DNA of 64,000 bases. Source: Chloroflexota bacterium (GTDB taxonomy: Bacteria > Chloroflexota > UBA11872 > VXNJ01). Below, one piece after another: positions 32,637 to 41,248 of this stretch; position 1 is the first letter of the stretch; each line of letters opens with the position of its first letter. A model generated the notes under the pieces. The model was not told the DNA's origin. It did no database searches and saw nothing but the letters and a program-made list of their open reading frames with translations. Position numbers and translations under genes: made by a program. The stretch spans positions 62,001-126,000 of the forward strand of contig JAPOWW010000001.1 in assembly GCA_026707405.1 (NCBI GenBank), in the 5' to 3' direction.

Positions 32637-34246
32637 GATGGAATCTCCTGGTGATTGTCGGCAATCCAGTCGGCCGTTCTGAGGGCCAGGGCCTGGATTG
32701 TCGTGGTCGGGTTGATGGGCGCGCAGGTCACGAAGACGCTGCCGTCAACGACGAACAGGTTGGGCACGTCGTGGGTCCTGCCCCACTTGTCGACGACCGA
32801 ATCGGCGGGATCGTCGCCCATTCGCGCGGTACCCATGAGATGCCAGCCCGACCTTCGGACGACCGGGTCGGCGAGCACAGTGTGCGCTCCGGCGGCTTCG
32901 AGTAGCTCCCGGGCGCGCTCGACGGCGAAAGCCACGATCTTCTCGCTGTTGTCGCTCAGCGTGTATTCGATCTTAGGCGCGGGGATGCCGTCACTGTCGC
33001 ACAACTCGGGGTCGAGAGTGACGCGGTTGTGCGGTTCGGGAAGGTCCTCAATCATCGCGCCGATCGTGAAGTTGCGGGAGAACCGCTCCCGGAGGACCTC
33101 GTGGTGTCTAGCGCCCCAGGGGACGGGATCGCTTGTGAAACCGCCCAAGGCGTGTGAAAGCGGGCCCGTAGCCCGGCACATTTGCAGTTGAAACCCGCGG
33201 ACGAAACCGCGTGCCAGATCCGTCTCGTAAAACTCCTGGCAGTGAATCAGCGCCCCGATCGGTCCGCGGAAGGATTGCAGGTCCTCCTCGAAGATGCCGG
33301 TGACGAACCCGTTGGGGTGGAACATCAGGTTCTTGCCGACGAGACCACTCGAGTTGGCGAGGCCGTCCGGAAATAGCGACGACGTGGAGTTGAGCATCAG
33401 GCGGGGAGTCCCGACGCCGTTGCACGCCAGAACGACCATGCTCGCCTTTTGCTCCTGGATGTCGCCGTTCTCGTCGAAATAGAGCGCGCCGGATGCTAGC
33501 CCGCGGCTGTCCAATGTGACTTCCCGCACTCGCGCATGAGTAACGAGCCGGACTCCCAGATCTACAGCCTTGGGCCAGTAGGTGACGTGGGCGCTCGACA
33601 TCGCTCCCGTGGGACAGCCGAGATCGCACGGACCGCAGTTATTACACGCGGGGCGCCCGTCGAATGGCTCGGATAAGAGAGCCGAGTCTGCCGGCCACCA
33701 ATGCCATCCCAATTTTTCGAAGCCGCGGACGCAGGCCTCTCCGACAGGGCCGAGTCCGAGCGGCGGTGTAGAGCGGACGCTTCTGGGCGGATTGGCCGGA
33801 TCGCCGGCGAGACCGGTGACCCCGACCAAGGCGTCGTTGCGGTCGTAGTAAGGCTCCAGCTCCCAGTAGTCGAGCGGCCAGTCGTCGGCTACGCCGTCCA
33901 GCGTCTTGACGCGGAAGTCCGACGGTTTGAATCTTGGAAAATGGCCGCTCCAATGGATCGTGCTGCCGCCGACCGCGTTGAACATGAGCGGATTGATGGG
34001 AGTGTCGTCGACGTTTAGAGGGTAGTCCTCGGGCCGCATACGCTCGTTCGGATCGAGGTTAAATTCCAGTTGCCGCTGAAGCTCCCAATCGTTGCGCCGG
34101 TGGGGATAGTCGTCCTTATCGAGCCAGCCGCCCTGCTCCAGGCAGACGACTTTCATACCGGCCTGGGCAAGCCTCCACGCGACCACGCTGCCTGAAGCTC
34201 CCGCGCCGATGATGAGGACGTCGGCCTGACCGTTGTTGTCGCTCAA
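32633..34246 (-). CDS. GMC-family FAD oxidoreductase (dehydrogenase large subunit)
   Basis: A 537-residue GMC oxidoreductase. Dinucleotide motif GAGASGSV at about 12-19, substrate domain with GGSTIHWSG, and C-terminal FVVDGSVFVTCAPINPTTTIQALALR, where the conserved catalytic His position is replaced or displaced around CAPINPT. A Cys-rich loop CNNCGPCDLGCPTGA near residue 200 resembles the Fe-S-binding segment of FAD-dependent glucose/gluconate dehydrogenases. With its small subunit it should oxidise a sugar or alcohol and pass electrons to quinone or a cytochrome. No cytochrome subunit is adjacent. Confidence 0.9.
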   Translation of the reverse strand: MSDNNGQADVLIIGAGASGSVVAWRLAQAGMKVVCLEQGGWLDKDDYPHRRNDWELQRQLEFNLDPNERMRPEDYPLNVDDTPINPLMFNAVGGSTIHWSGHFPRFKPSDFRVKTLDGVADDWPLDYWELEPYYDRNDALVGVTGLAGDPANPPRSVRSTPPLGLGPVGEACVRGFEKLGWHWWPADSALLSEPFDGRPACNNCGPCDLGCPTGAMSSAHVTYWPKAVDLGVRLVTHARVREVTLDSRGLASGALYFDENGDIQEQKASMVVLACNGVGTPRLMLNSTSSLFPDGLANSSGLVGKNLMFHPNGFVTGIFEEDLQSFRGPIGALIHCQEFYETDLARGFVRGFQLQMCRATGPLSHALGGFTSDPVPWGARHHEVLRERFSRNFTIGAMIEDLPEPHNRVTLDPELCDSDGIPAPKIEYTLSDNSEKIVAFAVERARELLEAAGAHTVLADPVVRRSGWHLMGTARMGDDPADSVVDKWGRTHDVPNLFVVDGSVFVTCAPINPTTTIQALALRTADWIADNHQEIPS

Positions 34247-34403
34247 ATTCGCCCTCCTCCGGTAGAAGCTGACCGTAGGATAGCGCGAACCGGGAACGGG
34301 CCGCGCAATGGGATCGGGACGTTTCTACCAGGCGATTCTTTACATTTAAGCCGGGCGAGACACTTCGTGTATTGCCCAATCGGAGCGGAGCGGTTTTGGG
34401 TCG

Positions 34404-34997
34404 TCAGGACCCGATGGGATTGGCCTGCCACATCCTGACCCAGGCAGGAATCGCGGCCAGAAACTTGCGCAGCCGTTCGCGGGTGCGCTCGTGGACCAGG
34501 CGTCCGTCCTCGTCGAACTTGCTCCAGGGACGGGGCACGAAAAGCTCGGGATCGATCATGACCCGCATACTGTTGTGCAGCGCGATCTGACGGAAGTGAG
34601 CCTGGGCGCGCACCGTGCCCAACCGCCCTCCGGCCCCCATGACGGCGACGGGCTTTTCGTCGAGGGGCGATCCAAGATCGGCACCGTCGTCGGTATTTTC
34701 GCCGCGGGAAGCCCAGTCGATGGCGTTCTTGAGAACGCCGGTTATGGAGTAGTTGTATTCCGGCGCGGCGAACAGCAGCCCGTCGGCGGCGCGGATTCTT
34801 TGGCGGAATGCCTGGACGGCGGGCGGGAATCCCCGCGCCTCGACGTCCGAGTTGAAGAGCGGAATGTCATGCAGTGGGAACACTTCGAGCGTCAGGTCCT
34901 CGGGCAGGAGGTCCGTCGCTTCGTTAAGCAAGGCGGTGTTGAAAGAACCGCGGCGGAGGCTTCCGGAAATTCCTAATAGACGCAATTGCTGGCTCAC
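34404..34997 (-). CDS. NAD(P)H-dependent FMN reductase
   Basis: A 197-residue flavodoxin-fold reductase. The FMN phosphate loop LGISGSLRRGSFN is at about 8-20. LFAAPEYNYSITGVLKNAIDWAS near residue 75 is the family signature, and AVMGAGGRLGTVRAQ closes the site. Relatives reduce FMN or quinones with NAD(P)H. It could supply reduced FMN to the luciferase-like monooxygenase at 31073. It is divergent from the marR gene, whose product may control it. Confidence 0.92.
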   Translation of the reverse strand: MSQQLRLLGISGSLRRGSFNTALLNEATDLLPEDLTLEVFPLHDIPLFNSDVEARGFPPAVQAFRQRIRAADGLLFAAPEYNYSITGVLKNAIDWASRGENTDDGADLGSPLDEKPVAVMGAGGRLGTVRAQAHFRQIALHNSMRVMIDPELFVPRPWSKFDEDGRLVHERTRERLRKFLAAIPAWVRMWQANPIGS

Positions 34998-35111
34998 CTT
35001 TGGAATGTGTGACGGATGTCGATTTTGGCCGACGAGATGGCTACATATCCCGGCGCCCAGAAGATCGCTATCCGTTGCGAGAGACTACCCCTTCGGGAGT
35101 TCGATTGTCGA

Positions 35112-35141
35112 TTGTCAAGAGACTTGACTTTGTGCCATATT
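35112..35141 (+). promoter_or_regulatory. marR promoter with overlapping palindromic operator
   Basis: -35 TTGTCA (35112-35117) and -10 CATATT (35136-35141) are separated by 18 bp. The inverted repeat GTCAAG-AGA-CTTGAC (35114-35128) overlaps the -35 box and spacer. This geometry suits repression by the MarR protein encoded just downstream. Confidence 0.5.
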
Positions 35142-35169
35142 GTCGTGCGAACGTGAATGCTGAGGGACA

Positions 35170-35613
35170 TTGGAAAAGCTTAATCTAGGCCGGCTCTTCT
35201 TGAACGGCTTCAGATGGATGGACGCGAGCTTCGTAGAGCTGCTGGCGGAGCAGGGCTGGCGTGAGGTCCCAAAGTCACATTCTCTAGTTTTTCCGCATTT
35301 GCTCGAAGGCGGCACCAGACCGGCTGAGATTGCCCGGCGGGCCGGAGTTTCGCGGCAGGCGATTCATCAGGTCCTGCGCGATCTGCGCAGAAAGGGCCTT
35401 GTCGAGATCAAGCCGGACCCGACACATCGCCGGGCCAAGCTCGTATTCCTTACCGATTTAGGCATGAGGTTCGATGAGGCGGTGGAAGAGGCCGCGAGCC
35501 GCATGGAGGAAGCGCTGGCCGACCGCATAGGCGCGAAAACGGTCAGCTCGCTACGGACAGCGCTTGAGTCTGAATGGGGCCCTCCAATGAAAAGAGGGGG
35601 CGATTTGACATGA
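35170..35613 (+). CDS. MarR-family transcriptional regulator
   Basis: A 147-residue winged-helix protein (TTG start after GAGGG). The DNA-binding core is GGTRPAEIARRAGVSRQAIHQVLRDLRRKGLVEIKPDPTHRRAKLVFLT (about 42-95), with recognition helix SRQAIHQVLRDL and the wing DPTHRRAK. Flanking helices would form the dimer and ligand pocket. The palindrome at 35114-35128 is a candidate autoregulatory site. The divergent FMN reductase and the nearby oxidation genes are its likely targets. Confidence 0.9.
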   Translation: MEKLNLGRLFLNGFRWMDASFVELLAEQGWREVPKSHSLVFPHLLEGGTRPAEIARRAGVSRQAIHQVLRDLRRKGLVEIKPDPTHRRAKLVFLTDLGMRFDEAVEEAASRMEEALADRIGAKTVSSLRTALESEWGPPMKRGGDLT

Positions 35614-35765
35614 TCGATGCTCAATTGGCTGGGGGAAGCGTTGCGCGTGGCAAAACGCGTTCGCGAGCCTGTCATAAGCTATAGGCGGTTCGAGCGGGCG
35701 GGTGGCGCATGAGTCCGACCAGAGATTGACGCTTGGCCGACTGGTGAACGATCAGGGGAGATGAT

Positions 35766-37031
35766 GTGAACTCGAAAGGCAACAACGTGGACTGGCCTCT
35801 GATGACGCCCATGCGTCAGGATTTCGATGTAACCACGGTGCCGGATCTGGAATCGGAACTTTCGATGCAAATTCGCGCCCGGCTCGCGAAATCGAGAGTG
35901 GTGGAGGGCGGATCGGTTGCGGTGGGAGTGGGCAGCCGGGGCGTTTCGCCGATTCGCCGGGTGGTATCGACGATTGTTTCGGAACTGAAACTCGCCGGGC
36001 TGAAGCCTTTCATCGTTCCGGCGATGGGCAGCCACGGAGGCAGCACCGCCGCCGGACAGCAGGACGTTCTGGAGCAGTACGGCATTTCGGAGGAGACCGT
36101 CGGCTGCGAGGTCCGCGCGACCATGGAGACCGATATCCTCGGTCAAACTCCCCAAGGGGTACAGATCCACGGCGACGCGAACGCATATTCGGCCGATCAC
36201 GTAGTCATCGTCGCGCGGGTGAAGCCGCACACCGACTTCAAGGCGGACATCGAGAGCGGACTATGCAAGATGCTGTCGATAGGTCTCGGCAAGCGAAACG
36301 GCGCTGAGACCATTCACGCCGCCGGACTCGCCGAGACGATTCCGGAAGCGGCGACGGTCGCGCTCGGAACCGGAAGAATCCTCTTTGGCGTGGCGCTGGT
36401 CGAAAACGCCCTAGACCTTCCGGCCATTGTACGAGTCGCGGCGGACCATGAGTTTCACAGCACTGATCGCGAGCTACTCGTTACGGCGAAACGAATCTTG
36501 CCGAGGCTGCCGGCTGACTCGCTCGATTTTCTCGTCGTCGACGAAATGGGCAAAAACATCTCGGGAGCGGGGATGGACACCAACATTGTCGGGACGTGGC
36601 GGCTGCACGCCAGCAGCGAGCGCCAGCCCGACTATCGGTACCTGGCGGCGTTGCGTCTCACCCGTGAGAGTAACGGCAACGCGTCGGGCATCGGCATGGC
36701 GGACTTCACGACCAGGGCGCTTGTCGACGCCATCGACTTTGAGGCGTCGAACATAAACGCGATCACGTCGCTGGTGACGACGGCGGTCCGCGTGCCGATT
36801 ACTTTCGAGACGGACGAGATATGTCTTGAAACGGGCGTTTCAGTGGCAAACCGGCTTTCGCCGTCGGGCCCACGCATCGGCCGGATAAAGAACACGATGG
36901 AGCTCGAAACGTTTTGGGTGACCGAGCCTGTTGCGATTGAGCTCGAACGCGCGGGGCTCGCCAGCGCAGACGGAGGGCCGCAGCCCTTCGAGTTCGATGC
37001 CGAAGGTCATCTGACGGACCTGTCGAGCTGA
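35766..37031 (+). CDS. LarA-like (DUF2088) nickel-pincer racemase family protein
   Basis: A 421-residue protein (GTG start, GGGGAG upstream) of the LarA/DUF2088 group. It shows VAVGVGSRGVSPIRRVV, PFIVPAMGSHGGST and VARVKPHTDF, the last two being positions where LarA carries active-site His and Lys. Lactate racemase proper has additional His/Lys residues that I could not match securely. Racemisation or epimerisation of an unidentified hydroxy acid is therefore the best guess. No larB/larC/larE cofactor genes lie nearby. The following 337 bp (37032-37368) holds no gene that I can support. Confidence 0.75.
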   Translation: MNSKGNNVDWPLMTPMRQDFDVTTVPDLESELSMQIRARLAKSRVVEGGSVAVGVGSRGVSPIRRVVSTIVSELKLAGLKPFIVPAMGSHGGSTAAGQQDVLEQYGISEETVGCEVRATMETDILGQTPQGVQIHGDANAYSADHVVIVARVKPHTDFKADIESGLCKMLSIGLGKRNGAETIHAAGLAETIPEAATVALGTGRILFGVALVENALDLPAIVRVAADHEFHSTDRELLVTAKRILPRLPADSLDFLVVDEMGKNISGAGMDTNIVGTWRLHASSERQPDYRYLAALRLTRESNGNASGIGMADFTTRALVDAIDFEASNINAITSLVTTAVRVPITFETDEICLETGVSVANRLSPSGPRIGRIKNTMELETFWVTEPVAIELERAGLASADGGPQPFEFDAEGHLTDLSS

Positions 37032-37368
37032 TTTCATTACTACAATCCGATTTCCGCGTCGGAGATTCTCCGGCGCGGGCAAAGTATCTCGTGCTCGCCA
37101 AACCCCAAAAAATCGAAGTCTCGGATTGTGATATGTTTCACAAAACGCTATGAATAGACGCCGAAAACTCAAGGTGAATACAGGTTTGCCAGCGCAGGCC
37201 GGTGATACCGATTTGGGCGGCTTTTTGATAGCGCGGCTGGGGTCTTGCATGGGCAGCCCGCGCGAATTTTGGACGGAGGCGTTTCTGCCTGCTTCGTGAG
37301 TGTGTAAACTTCCTCGGACGCCGAATCGCTAGACGTACCTTTATGCGAATCAGGGGATAACAAGCGCC

Positions 37369-37665
37369 GTGGTTTTAGAGAGGTTGACCGAGTCGGATTG
37401 GGTCGCGATCTCTTGGCTGATTGGACACTTGTGGGTGCTCGTAGTCATAGCGCTGGGGACGGCGGCGAGCTACGCCTTGGCCCACGGAATCATCCCGTCG
37501 CTCGTCTATACCGGAGACATCGCGCCGCAAGCCGCACGCCGTATGCGGATGCCTCTCTACGGCGTAATGACCGTGGGACTAATCTTGATGGCTGTCGTCG
37601 TGGGCAGCGCCACGGTCCTCGCGCTCAATTTGCTGCCGGACTTGTATCCCCGGCTTGCGATCTAG
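37369..37665 (+). CDS. Small two-span membrane protein leading the complex III operon
   Basis: A 98-residue protein with a GTG start. Two strong membrane spans (about 20-40 and 64-88) flank a short loop with an RRMRMP basic cluster. It abuts the pentaheme cytochrome gene (stop and next start adjacent) and leads the operon, so it is probably an accessory or structural subunit. I recognise no named family, and it is not an obvious ActG or ActF homologue. Confidence 0.75.
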   Translation: MVLERLTESDWVAISWLIGHLWVLVVIALGTAASYALAHGIIPSLVYTGDIAPQAARRMRMPLYGVMTVGLILMAVVVGSATVLALNLLPDLYPRLAI

Positions 37666-37668
37666 TTG

Positions 37669-38229
37669 ATGGAGTCGATTCGGGCGCTACTACCCCGATT
37701 AACGCTTCGACAGTTGGTCGTTCTAAGCGGAATTGGGGTTGTGCTGGGCGCCGGGGGAATTGCCACGGCGGCGGTGCTGATTTTCCTAGGAGCGAGGGGC
37801 GGAACGCTTCGACCCGCGCCGGAGCAGCCGATCGCGTTCGACCACGCGCGTCACGCCGGCGAACTGGGAATACCGTGCGAGTTCTGTCACCGCGGCGTAG
37901 AGACTCAAGCCGCCGCGACGATCCCATCGCTCGAACAGTGTATGTTCTGCCACGCGGTCGTTGGCAAGGAGAATCCCGAAGTGCAGCTTCTGGCGGCGCA
38001 CTGGGAGGAAGGGCGCGCGGTGGACTGGGTAAGGGTGCATCGCCTGCCCGACCACGTGCGATTCGTTCATGAGGCGCATATCCTCGCCGGACTGGAGTGC
38101 TCGACTTGCCATGGCGAGGTGCCGACGATGAAAGTGGTCAAGCAGGTCGAGAATCTGAACATGGGCATGTGCATGGCGTGCCACCGGGAGATGAGCGCCT
38201 CATTGGATTGCGCAACGTGCCACAAGTGA
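37669..38229 (+). CDS. actA: Pentaheme cytochrome c subunit of alternative complex III (ActA-like)
   Basis: A 186-residue protein with one N-terminal membrane anchor (about 16-42). Five CxxCH heme sites follow (about 71, 92, 145, 169 and 182; numbering counts the optional TTG start at 37666). Extra His residues (HARHAG, HEAH, HWEEG) can serve as distal ligands. In alternative complex III (Rhodothermus, Flavobacterium, Chloroflexus) ActA passes electrons from the Fe-S subunit toward the monoheme ActE and the oxidase. All five hemes match the family count. The operon context makes the assignment firm. Confidence 0.9.
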   Translation: MESIRALLPRLTLRQLVVLSGIGVVLGAGGIATAAVLIFLGARGGTLRPAPEQPIAFDHARHAGELGIPCEFCHRGVETQAAATIPSLEQCMFCHAVVGKENPEVQLLAAHWEEGRAVDWVRVHRLPDHVRFVHEAHILAGLECSTCHGEVPTMKVVKQVENLNMGMCMACHREMSASLDCATCHK

Positions 38230-38241
38230 GCGAGAGAACCA

Positions 38242-40449
38242 TTGCCGCGGCTTGATCGACGCCACTTCATCATTGGCGTTGTAGGCGCCGTCGGCGGTGG
38301 GCTTGTCGTCGGCTGCGCCAAACCCGACCGTAAATCACGCGTGCAAAGCTTCGTTCTAGCTCCCGAGCAGTCGCTCCAGGGGCAAAACGTGTGGTTCGCC
38401 ACCGCTTCGGCGCACGTAGATTGGGGAGAAAGCGTGGTGGTCCGGACAGTGGACGGCCGTGCAAAGAAGGTCGAGGGCAACCCGGAATTTCCGATAAATC
38501 AAGGCAAGACGCACGTCCGATCGCAGGCGGGCGTGCAGTCGCTCTATCACCCCGATCGCCTCAAGTGGCCGATGCGCCGCCGCAGCCGGGGTTCCGACGA
38601 CTTCGAGCAAATTGGATGGCTCAGCGCACTGGACATCCTGGCGGAGAACTTCGGCCCTCCCAGAGACTCGATTCTGATCACCGGGCGAATAGGCGGAACA
38701 ACGGCCCGCATCGCGTCTTGGCTGATGAATTCGCTCGGCGGTCGTCACCTGGTGTATGAGCCGCTGGAGACGACTGCACTCAGAGAGTCGATACGGAAAG
38801 TGTTTGGCGTTGAGCAAACGCCGCACTTTGACATTGGAAACGCTCACTACGTGCTGTCGTTTGGGGCGGACTTCCTGGGGACGTGGGTGTCACCCGTTCA
38901 ATACAGCATGGCTTACAGTCGATTCCGCCACGGTGCAGGCCGCGAGCGCGGCCTTCTGACGCAGATCGAGCCGCGAATGTCGATGACCGGGTCCAACGCC
39001 GACCGCTGGGTTTACATAAATCCGGGCCACGAAGGCGCGGTGGCGCTCAGCATCGCTCACGTGATAGTCAGGGAGGGGCTTGTCGGCGAGGACGTTTGGG
39101 GCGCGGCGCTGGAGGCAGTCGGAGGCCGTGACGCGCTCGCGCGCTACGCTCCTGAGGCTGTGGCGGGCGCGTCCGGCGTTTCGGCCGAGGACATCAAGAC
39201 CATGGCGCACGAGTTTGCGTCGCATCAACCCGGAATAGCTATCGCGGGCGGCCCCGCGCTGGCTCAAACGAACGGCTCGGATGCCGGTGCGGCCGTGCTG
39301 CTGCTGAACCGGATCGTAGGCAGTGTGGGGGAAGCCGGCGGCGTGTTGCCAAACCCGGGTCCGCCGAGAGCCGTGCCGTTGCCAATGGGTCCGACTCCGT
39401 ACAGCGAATTCGCGGCGCTGGCCGGATCGGCGTCGTCGCAGTCGATATTTGTTTACGACGCAGATCCAGCCTACGGTTTGCCCGAAGCGGCCGGTTTCAA
39501 GAGGACGCTGACGGAGGCGGGTTTCGTAGTGAGCATGTCTACGTTCATGAACGAGACATCCAGCTATGCTGATTTGATTCTGCCGTCCACGCACCCGTTC
39601 GAGGAGTGGGGCGATTTCGCTGTCGACGCGGCGGACGGCCGCCAGGTGGTTGGATATCAACAGCCGGTGGTCACGCCGCAGACGGACGGCCGGAGCTTTG
39701 GGGACGTGCTGCTGGCAATCACTCCCGAGTTCACGGACGACGTGCTGGTGTCATCAGAGACCATGCACGAAGCCGTGCGGTTGACCGCGATCAACCTGTT
39801 TGGCGACCTCGATCCGACGATCTCTCCAGATGAGAACTGGATCGAGCTGCTGCGGCGGGGCGGTTACTGGGAAGGCGGCGCGCAGCCGGACCAATTTTCA
39901 AGCTCACCCGCTTGGTCCATCGACTCATTGCAAGCGCCGTCGTTTTCCGGCGACGCCCCGCAGTTTCCGTTCCAGCTAGTTCCGTTCGAGACGGTTTCGG
40001 TCGGTGCGGGCGCGGAGGCAGTCAATCCTTGGCTTCAAGCGGCGCCCGATCCGTTGACTACCGTGACCTGGACGACGTGGGTAGAGATCAATCCCCACAC
40101 CGCTGAGAAGCTTGGTCTGAAGCGAGGCGACCTGGTTGACGTGATAGCGCCGACTGGTGAGAAGATTCGAGCGGGAATATATGATTCGCCGGTCGTGCCA
40201 CCTGACGTGATTGGTGTTCCGGTTGGCGGCGGCCGCGAGCAGGGCGGCAGGTGGGACGTCGGTCAAGGCGCCAACGTTTTGTCGATCCTGAGTCCTCAGG
40301 TCGATTCGGCCACGGGAGCACTCGCCTGGGCCGCGACCAGAGCGAGGCTGCAGAAAGTCGGCAAGAACCGGGAGCTTCCGACATTCGAGTTCTTTGATGA
40401 TCCGCGCAATGATGAGAAAGGTGCGCCCGTGAAGGTGACTAGTGAATAG
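38242..40449 (+). CDS. actB: Molybdopterin-oxidoreductase-like subunit of alternative complex III (ActB1)
   Basis: A 735-residue protein (TTG start) with a twin-arginine-like signal RRHFIIGVVGAVGGGLVVGC that also has a lipobox-like Cys. The fold is that of the Mo/W-bisPGD oxidoreductases (NPEFPINQGKTHVRSQAGVQSLYHPDR, SDAGAAVLLLNRIVGSVGEAGG, ILPSTHPFEEWGD, C-terminal VEINPHTAEKLGLKRGDLVDV). The N-terminal Fe-S cysteines of catalytic members are absent, as expected for the structural ActB1 domain, which binds no cofactor. In most complexes B1 and B2 are fused; here they are two genes overlapping by 8 bp. Confidence 0.9.
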   Translation: MPRLDRRHFIIGVVGAVGGGLVVGCAKPDRKSRVQSFVLAPEQSLQGQNVWFATASAHVDWGESVVVRTVDGRAKKVEGNPEFPINQGKTHVRSQAGVQSLYHPDRLKWPMRRRSRGSDDFEQIGWLSALDILAENFGPPRDSILITGRIGGTTARIASWLMNSLGGRHLVYEPLETTALRESIRKVFGVEQTPHFDIGNAHYVLSFGADFLGTWVSPVQYSMAYSRFRHGAGRERGLLTQIEPRMSMTGSNADRWVYINPGHEGAVALSIAHVIVREGLVGEDVWGAALEAVGGRDALARYAPEAVAGASGVSAEDIKTMAHEFASHQPGIAIAGGPALAQTNGSDAGAAVLLLNRIVGSVGEAGGVLPNPGPPRAVPLPMGPTPYSEFAALAGSASSQSIFVYDADPAYGLPEAAGFKRTLTEAGFVVSMSTFMNETSSYADLILPSTHPFEEWGDFAVDAADGRQVVGYQQPVVTPQTDGRSFGDVLLAITPEFTDDVLVSSETMHEAVRLTAINLFGDLDPTISPDENWIELLRRGGYWEGGAQPDQFSSSPAWSIDSLQAPSFSGDAPQFPFQLVPFETVSVGAGAEAVNPWLQAAPDPLTTVTWTTWVEINPHTAEKLGLKRGDLVDVIAPTGEKIRAGIYDSPVVPPDVIGVPVGGGREQGGRWDVGQGANVLSILSPQVDSATGALAWAATRARLQKVGKNRELPTFEFFDDPRNDEKGAPVKVTSE

Positions 40450-41248
40450 CCAGCACGAAATGGCGGCGCGCGCCGCACAGAAGTTCGGCGCGGCAACTAT
40501 TCCCAGCGACGATCCCGATCTCGATCAGGAGGGCCGCCGCTGGGGGATGGTCGTCGACGCCGACCTCTGCACGGGGTGTCAGGCGTGCGTGGTCGCTTGC
40601 CAGTCGGAGAACAACCTGGCCCTGAACGAAGAACAGCGAGTCCTCGAGGGCCGCGCCAAGGCCTGGATTCGAATAGAACGGTACTGGGAGGGCGAGTTCC
40701 CGAACGCCAAGGCACGTTATCTGCCGGTGATGTGTCAGCACTGCGGAAACGCGCCGTGCGAGCCCGTTTGCCCGGTTTGGGCGACTTATCGGAATCCCGA
40801 AGGTCTCAACGTGCAGGTCTACAACCGCTGCATCGGGACCCGGTTCTGCGCGAACGGCTGTCCCTATTCGGTCCGGTATTTCAACTGGTGGAATCCGGAA
40901 TGGCCGGACCCGATGAACGACATGCTAAATCCGGACGTGACGGTTCGGACCAAGGGAATAATCGAAAAGTGCACGTTCTGCGTGCAGCGGATTCAGCGCG
41001 CCAAGCGCGACGCTGTTCAGCAGGGCGTGGAGCTGGCCGACGGCGACGTTTCGCCGGCGTGCGTACAGTCGTGTCCGACGAACGCGCTGGTATTCGGCGA
41101 TCTGAACGATGAAAACAGCAAGGTCTCGCAGCTCGCCGAGTCGGAGCGCAGCTTCACGCTGTTGGAGAACTTCGGCACGGACCCATCGGTCGTATACCTG
41201 AGCAAGGTCGATCCGTTCGCCGAGCCGCACGAGGAGGAAGGGCATTGA
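40442..41248 (+). CDS. Fe-S subunit of alternative complex III (ActB2)
   Basis: A 268-residue ferredoxin-type protein (GTG start overlapping actB1). Cys-rich groups are CTGCQACVVAC, CQHCGNAPCEPVCP, CIGTRFCANGCPY and CTFCVQR...CVQSCP, enough for four clusters. They would form the electron wire from quinol to the hemes. The stop overlaps the next start by 4 bp. It has no signal of its own and could be exported with the Tat-bearing B1 partner. DMSO- or polysulfide-reductase membership is less likely given the ActA, ActD and ActE neighbours. Confidence 0.9.
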   Translation: MNSQHEMAARAAQKFGAATIPSDDPDLDQEGRRWGMVVDADLCTGCQACVVACQSENNLALNEEQRVLEGRAKAWIRIERYWEGEFPNAKARYLPVMCQHCGNAPCEPVCPVWATYRNPEGLNVQVYNRCIGTRFCANGCPYSVRYFNWWNPEWPDPMNDMLNPDVTVRTKGIIEKCTFCVQRIQRAKRDAVQQGVELADGDVSPACVQSCPTNALVFGDLNDENSKVSQLAESERSFTLLENFGTDPSVVYLSKVDPFAEPHEEEGH

